Positions 18,236-27,970 of a DNA stretch of 64,000 nt are shown here, one piece after another (the stretch's first letter is position 1; each line of letters starts with the position of its first letter). The notes under the pieces were generated by a model, which saw only the letters and a list, made by a program, of their open reading frames with translations, was not told where the DNA came from and did not search any database. The stretch comes from Gammaproteobacteria bacterium. Its GTDB lineage: Bacteria; Pseudomonadota; Gammaproteobacteria; SZUA-229. Location: the NCBI GenBank assembly GCA_026195895.1, contig JAPHRO010000052.1, positions 62,001-126,000 of the forward strand, read 5' to 3'. The position numbers and the translations under genes were made by a program.

Positions 18236-19119
18236 TGAACAATGCTCTAACAGTAGATGTAGAAGATTATTTTCATGTTGCAGCCTTCGCTGATAATATT
18301 TCGCCATCTACATGGGATAAGTATCAACTACGTGTTGAAAATAATACTACTCGATTATTGGATTTATTTGATCAGTTTGATACCAAGGTCACTTTCTTTA
18401 CACTTGGTTGGGTTGCAGAGAGAAAACCAGAGCTGGTGATAGAAATTGCCCGCCGAGGACATGAAGTAGCCTGCCATGGATACAGCCACCAATTAATATA
18501 CAAACAAGATCAACAAATATTTTATGATGAAACAAAGCGCGCTAAGGACATCCTGGAAGACATTACAAATTCTAAAATTCAGGGGTACAGAGCAGCAAGT
18601 TATTCCATAACCAAACAATCATTATGGGCACTAGATGTTCTTTGTGATCTTGGCTTTGTGTATGATTCCAGCATCGTGCCGGTACATCATGATCTGTATG
18701 GAATTCCAGATATGCCGCGTGCACCTCATATTCTTACTGCACCAAATGGTAAAGAACTGATTGAATTTCCACCATCTACATTATCTTTACCTGGCATGAA
18801 TCTACCAGTAGCCGGTGGCGGTTACTTTAGATTGTATCCCTATTGGTTTAGCAAGGCCGCACTGAAATGGATCAATCATAGAGACAATATGCCCTTCATT
18901 TTCTATTTGCACCCTTGGGAAGTGGACCCAGGTCAGCCCCGTATGCAGGGAAAATGGTTTTCTCGATTTCGTCATTATAATAATCTATCTAAATGCTATA
19001 GTCGGCTTGAGAAGCTTTTACAAGATTTCAATTTCACAACAGCAAGAAACGTCTTGGTTGACCAGAAACTTATCGGGACAATACATGCTGGCCATGACCC
19101 TGCAATGGCGACTTCCTGA
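18235..19119 (+). CDS. XrtA-associated polysaccharide deacetylase (NodB-like)
   Basis: The 294-residue protein begins NALTVDVEDYFHV, the first metal-binding motif of the exosortase-A-associated deacetylase group. TFFTLGWVAE and HEVACHGYSHQ (the HxxxH zinc motif) follow. RAASYSI and FYLHPWEVDP supply the later active-site motifs. It should remove N-acetyl groups from the polymer or its precursor. There is no signal peptide, so it acts either in the cytoplasm or by an unusual route. It is coupled to the upstream ATPase gene. Confidence 0.88.
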   Translation: MNNALTVDVEDYFHVAAFADNISPSTWDKYQLRVENNTTRLLDLFDQFDTKVTFFTLGWVAERKPELVIEIARRGHEVACHGYSHQLIYKQDQQIFYDETKRAKDILEDITNSKIQGYRAASYSITKQSLWALDVLCDLGFVYDSSIVPVHHDLYGIPDMPRAPHILTAPNGKELIEFPPSTLSLPGMNLPVAGGGYFRLYPYWFSKAALKWINHRDNMPFIFYLHPWEVDPGQPRMQGKWFSRFRHYNNLSKCYSRLEKLLQDFNFTTARNVLVDQKLIGTIHAGHDPAMATS

Positions 19120-19147
19120 GTTCAGAAAAATACTGGAATAAAAAGCG

Positions 19148-21145
19148 ATGTGCGGAATTGCAGGAATAATTAATTTAACTAAACAGGTGAAGATCGATCA
19201 GGATTTGCTGCTCGCTATGGTGCATCAATTGCATCATCGAGGCCCTGACGGCCACGGCTGCATAATAGACAACTATGTAGGTTTGGGACATGCTCGATTA
19301 AGCATCATTGATCTGGAAGGCGGTCAGCAACCCATCCATAACGAAGATAAATCTATCTGGGTTGTGTTTAATGGCGAGATATTTAATTTCATTGAGTTAA
19401 CTCAGGAACTTAAAAAAGCCGGTCATGAGTTTTATACACATTCTGACACCGAAGTTATTGTCCATTTATATGAACAATATGGCGATGATTTCGTCAATCA
19501 TCTTAACGGTCAGTTTGCTATTGCTTTATGGGATTCCAACCGTCAACGATTATTACTGGTCAGAGATCGACCCGGTATTCATCCACTGTTTTATTCAGTC
19601 GTAAACAATCAACTATATTTCGGTTCCGAAGTTAAGGCTATTTTACGCGGTACGGGTAAATCACCAACACTAAATAGGCTAGCGCTCGACGAACTGATGA
19701 CCTTCTGGTCACCTATTGCTCCGCATACAGTTTTTGATGGAGTTGAATCACTTGAACCAGGCAATTTGCTGGTAATAGAGCAGGGAAAAATAACGAAACG
19801 CGCATATTGGGAATGGAACTATCCCACTGATCATCAGTATCGGCAAGGCAGTGAAACAGATCTGGCTGATGAACTGCGATCCTTATTGGTTGATGCCACC
19901 CAGATTCGATTACGCTCCGATGTGCCAGTAGGTGCTTATCTTTCTGGTGGTCTGGATTCATCAGCTCTGGTATCCATGATTCATCATCATAGCGACGCTC
20001 CTTTGCGCACATTCTCTATCGCCTTCGAAGATGAAGGACTTGATGAGAGCCCTTATCAAAAACAGATGATTGAGCACGTCAAAACTGACCATAGCCGTAT
20101 TGTCTGTAAACGTACTGATATTGCCGAACAATTCGAAAAAACTATTTGGCATACGGAATCGCCTATACTGCGCACGGCGCCAGTACCTATGGGAATATTA
20201 TCCTCACTGGTGAGAGAACAGAATTACAAGGTTGTATTAACCGGTGAAGGCTCCGACGAGGTGCTTGGTGGTTATGATATTTTCAAAGAAACCAAAATCA
20301 GACAATTCTGGGCAAAAAATCCAGAATCGGTATTTCGCCCACTAATGTTGAAACGTTTATACCCTTATCTGGAAATGGGCCAGGGTAAAGCACAAATATT
20401 TTTCCAGAATTTCTTTGGCACAGCGCTTGATCAACCTGAAATCCCCTGGTTCTCACACTTACCGCGTTGGGATACTACTTCACGCTGTAAAGATTTTTTC
20501 TCTGCTGATATGAAAGCTCAAATGCTAAAGGACGTCATATCACGATTCGAACCGACACTTCCTTCTGCACTTAAACAATGGCATTATTTTAATCGCGCTC
20601 AATATATTGAGGCTAAATCACTGATGGCTGGATATTTATTATCATCCCAGGGAGACAGAATGCTAATGATGAATTCCGTTGAGGGACGTTTCCCGTTCCT
20701 TGATCATCGGGTTATCGAATTCGCCAACAGTCTGGATCCACGCCTAAAAATGAAAGTGTTAAACGAAAAACACCTACTCAAACAGGCGATGAAGAAATAT
20801 GTTCCAGACAGTATAATTAACCGCTATAAGCAACCTTACCGTGCACCTGACATACCGAGCTTTTTCACTTCCAGTCCTCCCGAATACATAGAGGAATTAC
20901 TCAGTGAATCGGCGATTAAATCTGCCGGGTATTTTGATGAAAAACGGGTAGGGTTGTTGATGAAAAAAATTAAACGTGGGCTAGCCATTGGCTATAAAGA
21001 TAATATGGCTTTTGTCGGTATCCTGTCAACGCAGCTCTGGCATCAACAATTTATTAAAGATTTTCATAAAAACATCACCCAGCGCGAAAATGAAATGAAT
21101 AAAATATCAAACCAAAATTCTATGGGGGCTATCCATGTCAGTTGA
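19148..21145 (+). CDS. XrtA-associated asparagine-synthase-like amidotransferase
   Basis: The 665-residue protein starts MCGIAGI, leaving Cys2 as the class II glutaminase nucleophile. LSIIDLEGGQQPI and the FNGEI block confirm the glutaminase domain. The synthetase half carries the PP-loop SGGLDSS at about residue 266 and LTGEGSDEVLGGYD. It should take ammonia from glutamine and form an amide on an adenylated carboxylate. In exosortase-A loci such proteins (TIGR03108 type) presumably amidate a sugar acid or build an acyl-amino group. Its end overlaps the ACP gene by 11 nt. Confidence 0.88.
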   Translation: MCGIAGIINLTKQVKIDQDLLLAMVHQLHHRGPDGHGCIIDNYVGLGHARLSIIDLEGGQQPIHNEDKSIWVVFNGEIFNFIELTQELKKAGHEFYTHSDTEVIVHLYEQYGDDFVNHLNGQFAIALWDSNRQRLLLVRDRPGIHPLFYSVVNNQLYFGSEVKAILRGTGKSPTLNRLALDELMTFWSPIAPHTVFDGVESLEPGNLLVIEQGKITKRAYWEWNYPTDHQYRQGSETDLADELRSLLVDATQIRLRSDVPVGAYLSGGLDSSALVSMIHHHSDAPLRTFSIAFEDEGLDESPYQKQMIEHVKTDHSRIVCKRTDIAEQFEKTIWHTESPILRTAPVPMGILSSLVREQNYKVVLTGEGSDEVLGGYDIFKETKIRQFWAKNPESVFRPLMLKRLYPYLEMGQGKAQIFFQNFFGTALDQPEIPWFSHLPRWDTTSRCKDFFSADMKAQMLKDVISRFEPTLPSALKQWHYFNRAQYIEAKSLMAGYLLSSQGDRMLMMNSVEGRFPFLDHRVIEFANSLDPRLKMKVLNEKHLLKQAMKKYVPDSIINRYKQPYRAPDIPSFFTSSPPEYIEELLSESAIKSAGYFDEKRVGLLMKKIKRGLAIGYKDNMAFVGILSTQLWHQQFIKDFHKNITQRENEMNKISNQNSMGAIHVS

Positions 21146-21386
21146 ACAACAAATTCGTGACTATATTCTAGAAAATTACTTATTCACGGATGATCAGTCT
21201 GCACTGATCAACGGTGATTCTTTCCTTGAAAAGGGCATACTGGATTCAACAGGAATACTGGAAGTCATTTACTTTATTGAAGATGAATTCGGCGTAAAAG
21301 TTGAAGATGAAGAAATGATCCCTGAGAACCTGGATTCGGTAGATAACATCGTTGCATTTATTGGTCGAAAAAACGCAGCTGCCTGA
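21135..21386 (+). CDS. Acyl carrier protein
   Basis: This acidic 83-residue protein has the phosphopantetheine attachment site in GILDSTGILEV, with Ser38 as the carrier residue. The helices after it (VIYFIEDEFGVKVEDEEM) are typical of PCP/ACP folds. It overlaps the amidotransferase gene and is 5 nt from the acyl-CoA/ACP ligase gene. The three products probably load an acyl or amino-acyl group and pass it to an acceptor in the glycan pathway. Confidence 0.9.
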   Translation: MSVEQQIRDYILENYLFTDDQSALINGDSFLEKGILDSTGILEVIYFIEDEFGVKVEDEEMIPENLDSVDNIVAFIGRKNAAA

Positions 21387-21391
21387 TCTAA

Positions 21392-22912
21392 ATGAAAAAT
21401 ACTCTTGTTCAACTACTTTATGACTCAGTGCAACGCGTCCCTGAAAAAGATGCTGTTGTACATGGAGAAAATCATCTGAGTTATCAAGCTTTGTGGGAAA
21501 AAGCCTGTGGTATTGCTCATTACCTAATAAATCATGGCTTGAAACCTGGTGACCGAGTTGCCTTACTCCTCGACAATTCACCCGAATATATTGCTGCATA
21601 CTACGGCGTTCTTATGACAAGTGGCGCTGTCATAGGATTGAATACCGCCGCTAAATCTCGCGATTTAGCTAACTGGATTGAACATAGTCAATCAGCTTTT
21701 GTTTTTGCTAATTCCAAACACCCTGAACTTAAGAAAGTTTTAAAGTTGATAAAACAACAAAACATAAATCTTTTGCTTATCGGATCAACAGAAATAGATC
21801 TTAAATCAGATAAATGGACTGATATAAAAGAACAGCCAACACTCCCTGATACAACAATGGAATTTGATCCGAAAAATCAACTAGCATCAATTATTTATAC
21901 CTCAGGCACTACCGGGCACCCCAAAGGAGTAATGCTGAGCCATTCTAATTTATACCATAATATTAAATCTATTCTGACCTACCTTGAGCTCAATGAAAAT
22001 GACAGCATAGTAAATGTGCTACCTTTTTATTATTCCTATGGCAACTCAGTTCTGCATATACACTTAGCCGTAGGCGCCACTCTGATTCTTGAGAATAGCA
22101 TGCTGTATCCTCAGAAAGTAGTTTCGCTAATGGCCGACAAAAAGGTTACTGGGTTTTCTGGCGTGCCTTCAACATTTAATCTGTTATTAAGCAGAACCAG
22201 GCTTGGTGGATTTGACCTATCTTCTATCCGTTATATGACTCAAGCGGGTGGGCCTATGGCGCCAGCGAATATTGAACGGCTTAAAAATGAACTTCCAAAT
22301 GTCCAATTTTATGTTATGTATGGCCAGACGGAAGCCAGTGCAAGGCTAAGTTATTTGCCACCGAACAAATTGACAACAAAACTTGGCTCAATAGGAATCG
22401 CCATACCTGGAGTCGAACTTGAGGTTATGGACTCTACACATAGTCCAGCCGATCCAAATGTTACTGGTGAAATATATGCCCGTGGAGAAAATATCATGCT
22501 TGGCTATTGGAAAGATCCCGAAGCCACACAACAGGTGATGCATAATAACTGGCTAAAGACCGGTGATTTAGCCTACAAAGATGAAGATAATTACCTGTAT
22601 ATAGTTGGACGCTCATCTGAGATGATAAAAAGTGGAGCCCATCGCATTAGTCCAAAAGATATTGAAGAAGTGATTCTTGAACTAGATGGAATAGAAGAAA
22701 CTGCTGTAGTAGGCATAACCGACGATTTGCTTGGTCAGGCAATTAAGGCTGTTATCGTCAAATCGCCCGAATCTAATTTAGACAAAATGCAAGTCATGCG
22801 TCATTGCAAGACTAACCTGGCTAATTACAAACTACCAAAACAAATTGAATTTACTGATGAAATTCCTCGAACCGCTTCAGGTAAAGTTCGTCGTTTCATG
22901 TTACAAGAATAA
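21392..22912 (+). CDS. AMP-forming acyl-CoA/acyl-ACP ligase, XrtA type
   Basis: The 506-residue ANL-superfamily enzyme has the AMP-binding loop IIYTSGTTGHPKGV (about residues 167-180), YMQTE-like VMYGQTEA, the LKTGDLAYKDED hinge region with the GRSSEMIKSGAHRIS core, and the C-terminal catalytic lysine in RTASGKVRR. It activates a carboxylic acid as acyl-AMP and passes it to a thiol. The adjacent ACP is the natural acceptor, though CoA is possible. Exosortase-A loci commonly encode such a ligase (TIGR03098 type). The substrate is unknown. Confidence 0.87.
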   Translation: MKNTLVQLLYDSVQRVPEKDAVVHGENHLSYQALWEKACGIAHYLINHGLKPGDRVALLLDNSPEYIAAYYGVLMTSGAVIGLNTAAKSRDLANWIEHSQSAFVFANSKHPELKKVLKLIKQQNINLLLIGSTEIDLKSDKWTDIKEQPTLPDTTMEFDPKNQLASIIYTSGTTGHPKGVMLSHSNLYHNIKSILTYLELNENDSIVNVLPFYYSYGNSVLHIHLAVGATLILENSMLYPQKVVSLMADKKVTGFSGVPSTFNLLLSRTRLGGFDLSSIRYMTQAGGPMAPANIERLKNELPNVQFYVMYGQTEASARLSYLPPNKLTTKLGSIGIAIPGVELEVMDSTHSPADPNVTGEIYARGENIMLGYWKDPEATQQVMHNNWLKTGDLAYKDEDNYLYIVGRSSEMIKSGAHRISPKDIEEVILELDGIEETAVVGITDDLLGQAIKAVIVKSPESNLDKMQVMRHCKTNLANYKLPKQIEFTDEIPRTASGKVRRFMLQE

Positions 22913-22925
22913 ACTGGAGAAAAGC

Positions 22926-23915
22926 ATGACATCACAAAAACTATCATCGCAAGTACTTGAAATGGATTTGGATGCAGAAGTTATTAAAATTTCACAACGT
23001 CTACGTGAAATATTAAGAAGTGATTTAAATCGACGTGGATTGGTAATCGCTATGTCGGGCGGCATTGATAGCTCGGTTAGTGCTGCCTTAGCCGTAAAAG
23101 CACTCGGTCCTAAAAAAGTTTTTGGCTTGCTATTACCAGAACAAGACTCCTCATCCAATAGTCTTAAACGAGGTAAACAACTAGCAGAGCATCTAGGCAT
23201 TGAATATTTAGTTCACGATATTGCACCGACACTTGACGCTATTGGTTGTTACCAGTGGCGCGACGAAGCAATAAAAGCTACTTTTCCTGAATATGGAGAG
23301 GGCTGGAAAAATAAAATTGTCATTACTGGCGGTATCGAAGGACAAATCAATCATTTCAAATTAGTCGTTCAGCCCCCTAATGGCGAAATTAAGGAAAAAA
23401 GATTAGGCCTTAAAGAATATCTTCAAATAGTCGCAGCAACAAATTATAAACAACGTATAAGAAAAACAGTTGAATACTTCCATGCGGATCGTTTGAATTA
23501 TGCTGTAGTTGGTACTCCAAACCGACTAGAATATGATCAGGGTTTTTTTGTGAAAAATGGTGATGGTTCTGCCGACGTGAAACCCATTAGTCATTTGTAT
23601 AAGTCTCAAGTCTATGCATTATCGAAACACCTAGGTTTACCCGATGATATTTGTAGCGCAATCCCTACTACCGATACATATAGCCTGCAACAGGGACAGG
23701 ATGAATTCTATTTTGCATTGCCTTATCAGCAAATGGATGTAGCTCTATGGGCACTTAACCATAAAATACCCGCCAGCGAACTTGCAGATTTTCTAGGAAG
23801 CACTGAAGAACAGGCACAGTGGGTTTATAATGACATTGAAGCAAAACGGAAAGCCACATACTATATGCATGCGGCACCAATATTGGTGGAGGCTGTGTCT
23901 GAGATAAAAATCTAA
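22926..23915 (+). CDS. NAD-synthase-like N-type PP-loop amide ligase
   Basis: From ATG 22926 (GGAG 7 nt upstream) the protein has 329 residues. It has the N-type pyrophosphatase loop VIAMSGGIDSSVSAALA and a NadE-like core with GTPNRLEYDQGFFVKNGDG and ADVKPISHLYKSQVYAL. It lacks the glutaminase domain of long NadE enzymes. A housekeeping NAD synthase is possible, but its place inside an EPS operon beside a glutamine amidotransferase, ACP and acyl ligase favours a specialised amide-forming role. An in-frame upstream extension exists but would overlap the ligase gene. Confidence 0.8.
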   Translation: MTSQKLSSQVLEMDLDAEVIKISQRLREILRSDLNRRGLVIAMSGGIDSSVSAALAVKALGPKKVFGLLLPEQDSSSNSLKRGKQLAEHLGIEYLVHDIAPTLDAIGCYQWRDEAIKATFPEYGEGWKNKIVITGGIEGQINHFKLVVQPPNGEIKEKRLGLKEYLQIVAATNYKQRIRKTVEYFHADRLNYAVVGTPNRLEYDQGFFVKNGDGSADVKPISHLYKSQVYALSKHLGLPDDICSAIPTTDTYSLQQGQDEFYFALPYQQMDVALWALNHKIPASELADFLGSTEEQAQWVYNDIEAKRKATYYMHAAPILVEAVSEIKI

Positions 23916-23930
23916 AGTTAACATACTTAA

Positions 23931-24497
23931 GTGCTAATAAAACAAATTCATCGTATTGGCTGGATAATTCGTTATCTTTTGGCTAGAGTTATTGCTAGGA
24001 AAATTAGCCGTGTTCGTTTAAAACGTATACGCCCAAAAAAATTACTGGTTATTTGCTATGGGAATATATATCGCAGTCCTTTTGTCGCCAAATATTTATC
24101 TGATCAACTCAGGTCAGATCCAACATATAAAATCAAATCAGCTGGATTTATACAAAAGAAAGAACGTAAATCGATGCCCGAATATGTAGAAATGGCAAAA
24201 AATTATGGCGTTGATTTATCAGAGCATTTATCTACTATTGTGAATCAGTCATTATTTGACTGGGCTGATGCAATTATCATTATGGATGGAAAGAATTATA
24301 AATTGTCTCTATTGCTGGATATATCAGTTAGCAATAAACTGATCTGGTTGGGTGCTTTAAGCGATGAGATATCGATAGAAATTCTGGATCCTTATTCTAG
24401 GAGCCATGAAGAGCAACAACAAATAATTTCCCAAATGCTAAGATCAAGTGATGCTCTTATACAAAACTTAAAATCAGAAAATTCTTTATCGAAATAG
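23931..24497 (+). CDS. Low-molecular-weight protein-tyrosine phosphatase (Wzb-like)
   Basis: The 188-residue product from a GTG start has the catalytic CX5R loop in VICYGNIYRSP (Cys42, Arg48) and the general-acid loop ILDPYSR near residue 154. These are the marks of LMW-PTPs such as Wzb, which dephosphorylate BY-kinases. A basic, partly hydrophobic N-terminal extension of about 35 residues precedes the domain and may contact the membrane. The gene closes the EPS operon. This is notable because the operon's kinase-like protein lacks an intact P-loop and tyrosine tail. Its 3' end overlaps the convergent ATP-grasp gene by 12 bp. Confidence 0.86.
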   Translation: MLIKQIHRIGWIIRYLLARVIARKISRVRLKRIRPKKLLVICYGNIYRSPFVAKYLSDQLRSDPTYKIKSAGFIQKKERKSMPEYVEMAKNYGVDLSEHLSTIVNQSLFDWADAIIIMDGKNYKLSLLLDISVSNKLIWLGALSDEISIEILDPYSRSHEEQQQIISQMLRSSDALIQNLKSENSLSK

Positions 24498-25679
24498 TTT
24501 TATTAACCATTGATATGATTCGTAGAGCCATGGTTTTAAATCGGATACACGTAATACTTCATAATGAAGATTTTTCTCCCATAATTTCAGAAACTTCAAA
24601 AAATATAGCAGTTTTGAATCTGCTCCTTCTGGAAGTTGCTGGCGTTTAGTGTCTTTTATAAGTCTTATTAATAACGCATCGACATCTCCCCAGAGCCATC
24701 TTGTTTTCACACCTATTTGATAATCTTTTATACTTTCAATGAAATCACGATCAAGGGTTCTTGCAAGAATCATCGGAAAATCCACACCGGAATCAATAGC
24801 AAGTTGCAAGGACCCCCAAAATCTACCATTTATTTCCATCAATTTAGGCCTGCCATCTTTTTCATCCATTTTATATTCCACCATGGCTACTCCCTGCCAC
24901 TGTAAAGAACTAAGTAACTTAGTAGAAAACTCATAGGCGCAGGGATCTAGTTCGACACTTTTACTTAACACACTAACGCCTCCGGAAGGAGGTTTCTCTC
25001 GTATTCTTTGGTGACTGAAGGCAGCTACTGGCTGGCCTTTATTAAAACACATGAAAATACCTAATCCTGGGCCAGTAATACGCTCTTGTAAGATAATTGG
25101 GAATATTTCATCTTGATAACATTGAAGTTGCTGGTGTAAATCACGTTCATCAGCAGCATAGGTTACCGAGGTCAAAATCCAACCAGAATCAGTTAAAATT
25201 CTTGACCGGGACGGCTTTATAACCAAGGGGTAGCCGAGGTCAATATTTCGAATGGTATCCAAGTCACCCACGCTATTGATGATAATAGATTTTGGAACAT
25301 CAAGCTGAAGTGATTTGGCTAAGTTTATAATGTCGGCTTTATTTGCAGCTTTATCTATAATTTCATAATCAGCACAGGGCACCTTACAATATTTTTCAAA
25401 TTCTGATTTTTCTCTGCTAATAGGGATTGTAGTGATGTCAGTAACCGGAAATATAGCATCGACATTATTTTCTTGTGTGAATTTCAATAGAAAATTTATA
25501 AATTCGTTTGGTTGTGAAATAGGGTCTGGGTAACAGCATTGACTAGAAGCATATTTAGAATATCCTGCCAAAGATCTGTTTTTATGGTGACCCACAACTA
25601 CTTTATGACCAGCTTTTCCAAGAGAACGGGTTATAGCTAATCCTGGGCGCGTATTCCCATCTGTTACAAGAACTTTCAT
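24486..25679 (-). CDS. ATP-grasp ligase (carboxylate-amine ligase type)
   Basis: The 397-residue protein begins MKVLVTDGNTRPGLAITRSL, a Rossmann-like preATP-grasp domain. The ATP-grasp core contains YPLVIKPSRSR and MVEYKMDEKDGRPKLMEINGRFWGS, with the metal-binding Glu and Asn. It should couple a carboxylate to an amine through an acyl phosphate. In polysaccharide loci such enzymes may attach amino acids to sugars or lipids. It ends a four-gene minus-strand operon (FemAB-like, DegT-like, deacetylase, ATP-grasp) with gaps of 2-9 nt. Confidence 0.85.
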   Translation of the reverse strand: MKVLVTDGNTRPGLAITRSLGKAGHKVVVGHHKNRSLAGYSKYASSQCCYPDPISQPNEFINFLLKFTQENNVDAIFPVTDITTIPISREKSEFEKYCKVPCADYEIIDKAANKADIINLAKSLQLDVPKSIIINSVGDLDTIRNIDLGYPLVIKPSRSRILTDSGWILTSVTYAADERDLHQQLQCYQDEIFPIILQERITGPGLGIFMCFNKGQPVAAFSHQRIREKPPSGGVSVLSKSVELDPCAYEFSTKLLSSLQWQGVAMVEYKMDEKDGRPKLMEINGRFWGSLQLAIDSGVDFPMILARTLDRDFIESIKDYQIGVKTRWLWGDVDALLIRLIKDTKRQQLPEGADSKLLYFLKFLKLWEKNLHYEVLRVSDLKPWLYESYQWLIKLFR

Positions 25680-25688
25680 CTATTTGTC

Positions 25689-26735
25689 TTAATAAATTCC
25701 GAGTAATATCATCATGAACATAGGTTTGTTTCGAGCCTTTGTCTCATGGATGTTTATTCTTTTAATATCGAATTGGTTGTCATTGACTGTAACATGGCCC
25801 GGATTTGTGCCAAATCCCATAACATAACCTACGTCCTTTGCAATATTATGTACCTCTAAGTTAGAGTTTCCGTTTGGATAGGCAATCGCTAATGGGGTGT
25901 CAGTATCTTTATTTATTGTGTTTAGTTTGTCGCGAGATTCTACAAGTTCCTTGCGAATTTCTTCCTTAGAAAGCCGGGTCAATATTTTATGTGAACACGC
26001 ATGAGAGCCAAATGAAATATTATGCTTTTTCATATCATCTATTTGCTGCAAATTTAAATATAAATCAATATCGTTTGGGGAATTATCTAAAGAGTCGACT
26101 GATATAATTTTGTTATATATCTGATTTACTTGAGTATAAGATTCAGACTTTAGTTTACTAACATAATTTATTATTATTTGGCGCTTTTCATGATTATCTT
26201 TTACTACACCTATGGATTTTAACTGGAGCTTAGAAAGTAAAGTCCTAGCCTCTTCAGTTTTTGTATTGCTGAGATTAAATATAGCGCGAGCCAATTTTTC
26301 CTGCCAGAAAAGCTCGTGGGTATCGATATAATCTGCTGGCAAAAATATTGTTGCTGGTAAATCGTGCTTTTTTATCACAGGCAAGGCGTAGATATAATTA
26401 TCAACCCATCCATCATCAAAGGTAATCAAACATTGGGTATTTTTATTAAAATTATTATTTACTAAATTACTATTAAATTGGTTTATATTTATAACATCGA
26501 AATACCTATTTAAATATTCTAGCTGGCGACTAAAAGTATTTGGCTGAACTATTATTGCATCATTAGAAAATGAAGTATTGATAAGCTCTTTTGGTAGTAT
26601 TCTATGATACATTAAAACGATTGTTTTATTATTAAATTTATATTTTTTTAATAGATGTAGAATACCACTATAAAAAAGTATGTAGGCAAATATATTTTTA
26701 ATGAAGTATTTAATTAGATTAATAATCCGTTTCAT
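25689..26735 (-). CDS. Polysaccharide deacetylase (NodB domain)
   Basis: The 348-residue protein has an N-terminal hydrophobic stretch and TIVLMYHRILP, followed by CLITFDDGWVDNY, the Asp-Asp motif of NodB deacetylases. SFGSHACSHKILTRLS carries the zinc-binding His pair, and IAYPNG comes later. It is the second deacetylase of the region besides the XrtA-type one. It is only 2 nt from the DegT-like gene and probably modifies the same glycan. The membrane-near N-terminus suggests an envelope location. Confidence 0.85.
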   Translation of the reverse strand: MKRIINLIKYFIKNIFAYILFYSGILHLLKKYKFNNKTIVLMYHRILPKELINTSFSNDAIIVQPNTFSRQLEYLNRYFDVININQFNSNLVNNNFNKNTQCLITFDDGWVDNYIYALPVIKKHDLPATIFLPADYIDTHELFWQEKLARAIFNLSNTKTEEARTLLSKLQLKSIGVVKDNHEKRQIIINYVSKLKSESYTQVNQIYNKIISVDSLDNSPNDIDLYLNLQQIDDMKKHNISFGSHACSHKILTRLSKEEIRKELVESRDKLNTINKDTDTPLAIAYPNGNSNLEVHNIAKDVGYVMGFGTNPGHVTVNDNQFDIKRINIHETKARNKPMFMMILLGIY

Positions 26736-26737
26736 TA

Positions 26738-27964
26738 CTAAGTCTTAGGATCAAAATTTTTATAAAATATTTCTTTAATTGTAGAAATATCATTATTATT
26801 CATATAGGACATTGTCGGTAAAGTTAAAATATGACGAGCTATGTATTTTCCTTGTATGCATTCCCCGCTATTTATGGCAGCATATTTTTTTACTTCGTCA
26901 AGATCTGCAATTGATTGTGGATAAGAAGTTGTGGCGCCGATACCCGCGCTATTTAATTCTCTTAATAATTTCTCTCTAATTATTGAACTATTAATCAGTA
27001 ATGGAATACGCAGCCACACTGGCGTAGAGTCTGGAAGAGGCTCTATGAATGTAACACCGCTTAGTGGAGAAAGTGCGTTAATAATCATCTCTGCATTTTC
27101 GCGTCTTTTACTCGTTATTAAATCTACTCTCTTGAAGGCCCTGTAAGCTATTGAAGCTAAATGTGAGCTGTATTGGCTGAATAGATAATTAGTTGTATAG
27201 ATAGTTTTACCAAGCCCTAATGAAGGGGTGTTTGCAGGTAACCAATAAAGCCGGGGATGTAGCAGTAGGCTATAAATTATAAGTTTAAGACCCTCAGCTA
27301 ATTTTTGTTTAAATCCCGGATAAGGTAATTCACTGATTTCAGAAGAAATTAATTCTGCAAGATAATCATTATTAGTAACTATGATTCCTCCCTGTATAGA
27401 AGTAATATTTTTCCCCTTATCAAGACTGAATAATCCGATATCCCCATATGTCCCGATATAGCGTTCGCCGAGTTTTGCATTCATTGACTGTGCGGCATCA
27501 TCAATTAGCGTTATTTTTTGCTGCCTGGCTAAGATTTCCAATGACTTAACATCATTGGGAATTCCGAATAAATTGGCAGTAGTAATGGCTAACACCTTAC
27601 TGTAATCAATATTTTTTAAATCATCAAAATTATAGTTAAGCGTCACAGGATCAATATCACATATCCTGACCTTCAATCCAGCTAATTCAGCTGCAGCAGG
27701 CACAGAATAACAAGTGTAAGAAGGTAAAATAATTTCACAACGATTTGCGTCTTCATTTTCGTCTTTCAATATTCTGAATAACATAGCCATCGCTGCCCGA
27801 CCGGACGACATAAAGAAACAATGTTTTACAGCGAATTTATTACATATTGCCTGTTGGAAACTATGAATTTTGCTTTTTCTGGTCATAATTTCGAGTGACC
27901 AAGCTAGGAGATCAGTTATTTTGATTGGTGTACCAGAGGGGGCTATATAGCGAAACTTAGGCAT
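26738..27964 (-). CDS. DegT/DnrJ/EryC1/StrS-family PLP aminotransferase
   Basis: The 408-residue protein shows the fold-type I layout: HCFFMSSGRAAMAMLF for phosphate binding, VLAITTANLFGIPNDV, the LIDDAAQSMNA aspartate that contacts the pyridine nitrogen, and SLDKGKNITSIQGG with the likely PLP lysine. DegT-family enzymes make amino sugars from keto sugars for polysaccharides. The spacing in the lysine motif differs from the common SFxxxKxxxxGEGG, so substrate choice may be unusual. It is in a tight operon with FemAB-like and ATP-grasp genes. Confidence 0.85.
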   Translation of the reverse strand: MPKFRYIAPSGTPIKITDLLAWSLEIMTRKSKIHSFQQAICNKFAVKHCFFMSSGRAAMAMLFRILKDENEDANRCEIILPSYTCYSVPAAAELAGLKVRICDIDPVTLNYNFDDLKNIDYSKVLAITTANLFGIPNDVKSLEILARQQKITLIDDAAQSMNAKLGERYIGTYGDIGLFSLDKGKNITSIQGGIIVTNNDYLAELISSEISELPYPGFKQKLAEGLKLIIYSLLLHPRLYWLPANTPSLGLGKTIYTTNYLFSQYSSHLASIAYRAFKRVDLITSKRRENAEMIINALSPLSGVTFIEPLPDSTPVWLRIPLLINSSIIREKLLRELNSAGIGATTSYPQSIADLDEVKKYAAINSGECIQGKYIARHILTLPTMSYMNNNDISTIKEIFYKNFDPKT

Positions 27965-27970
27965 AAAATA

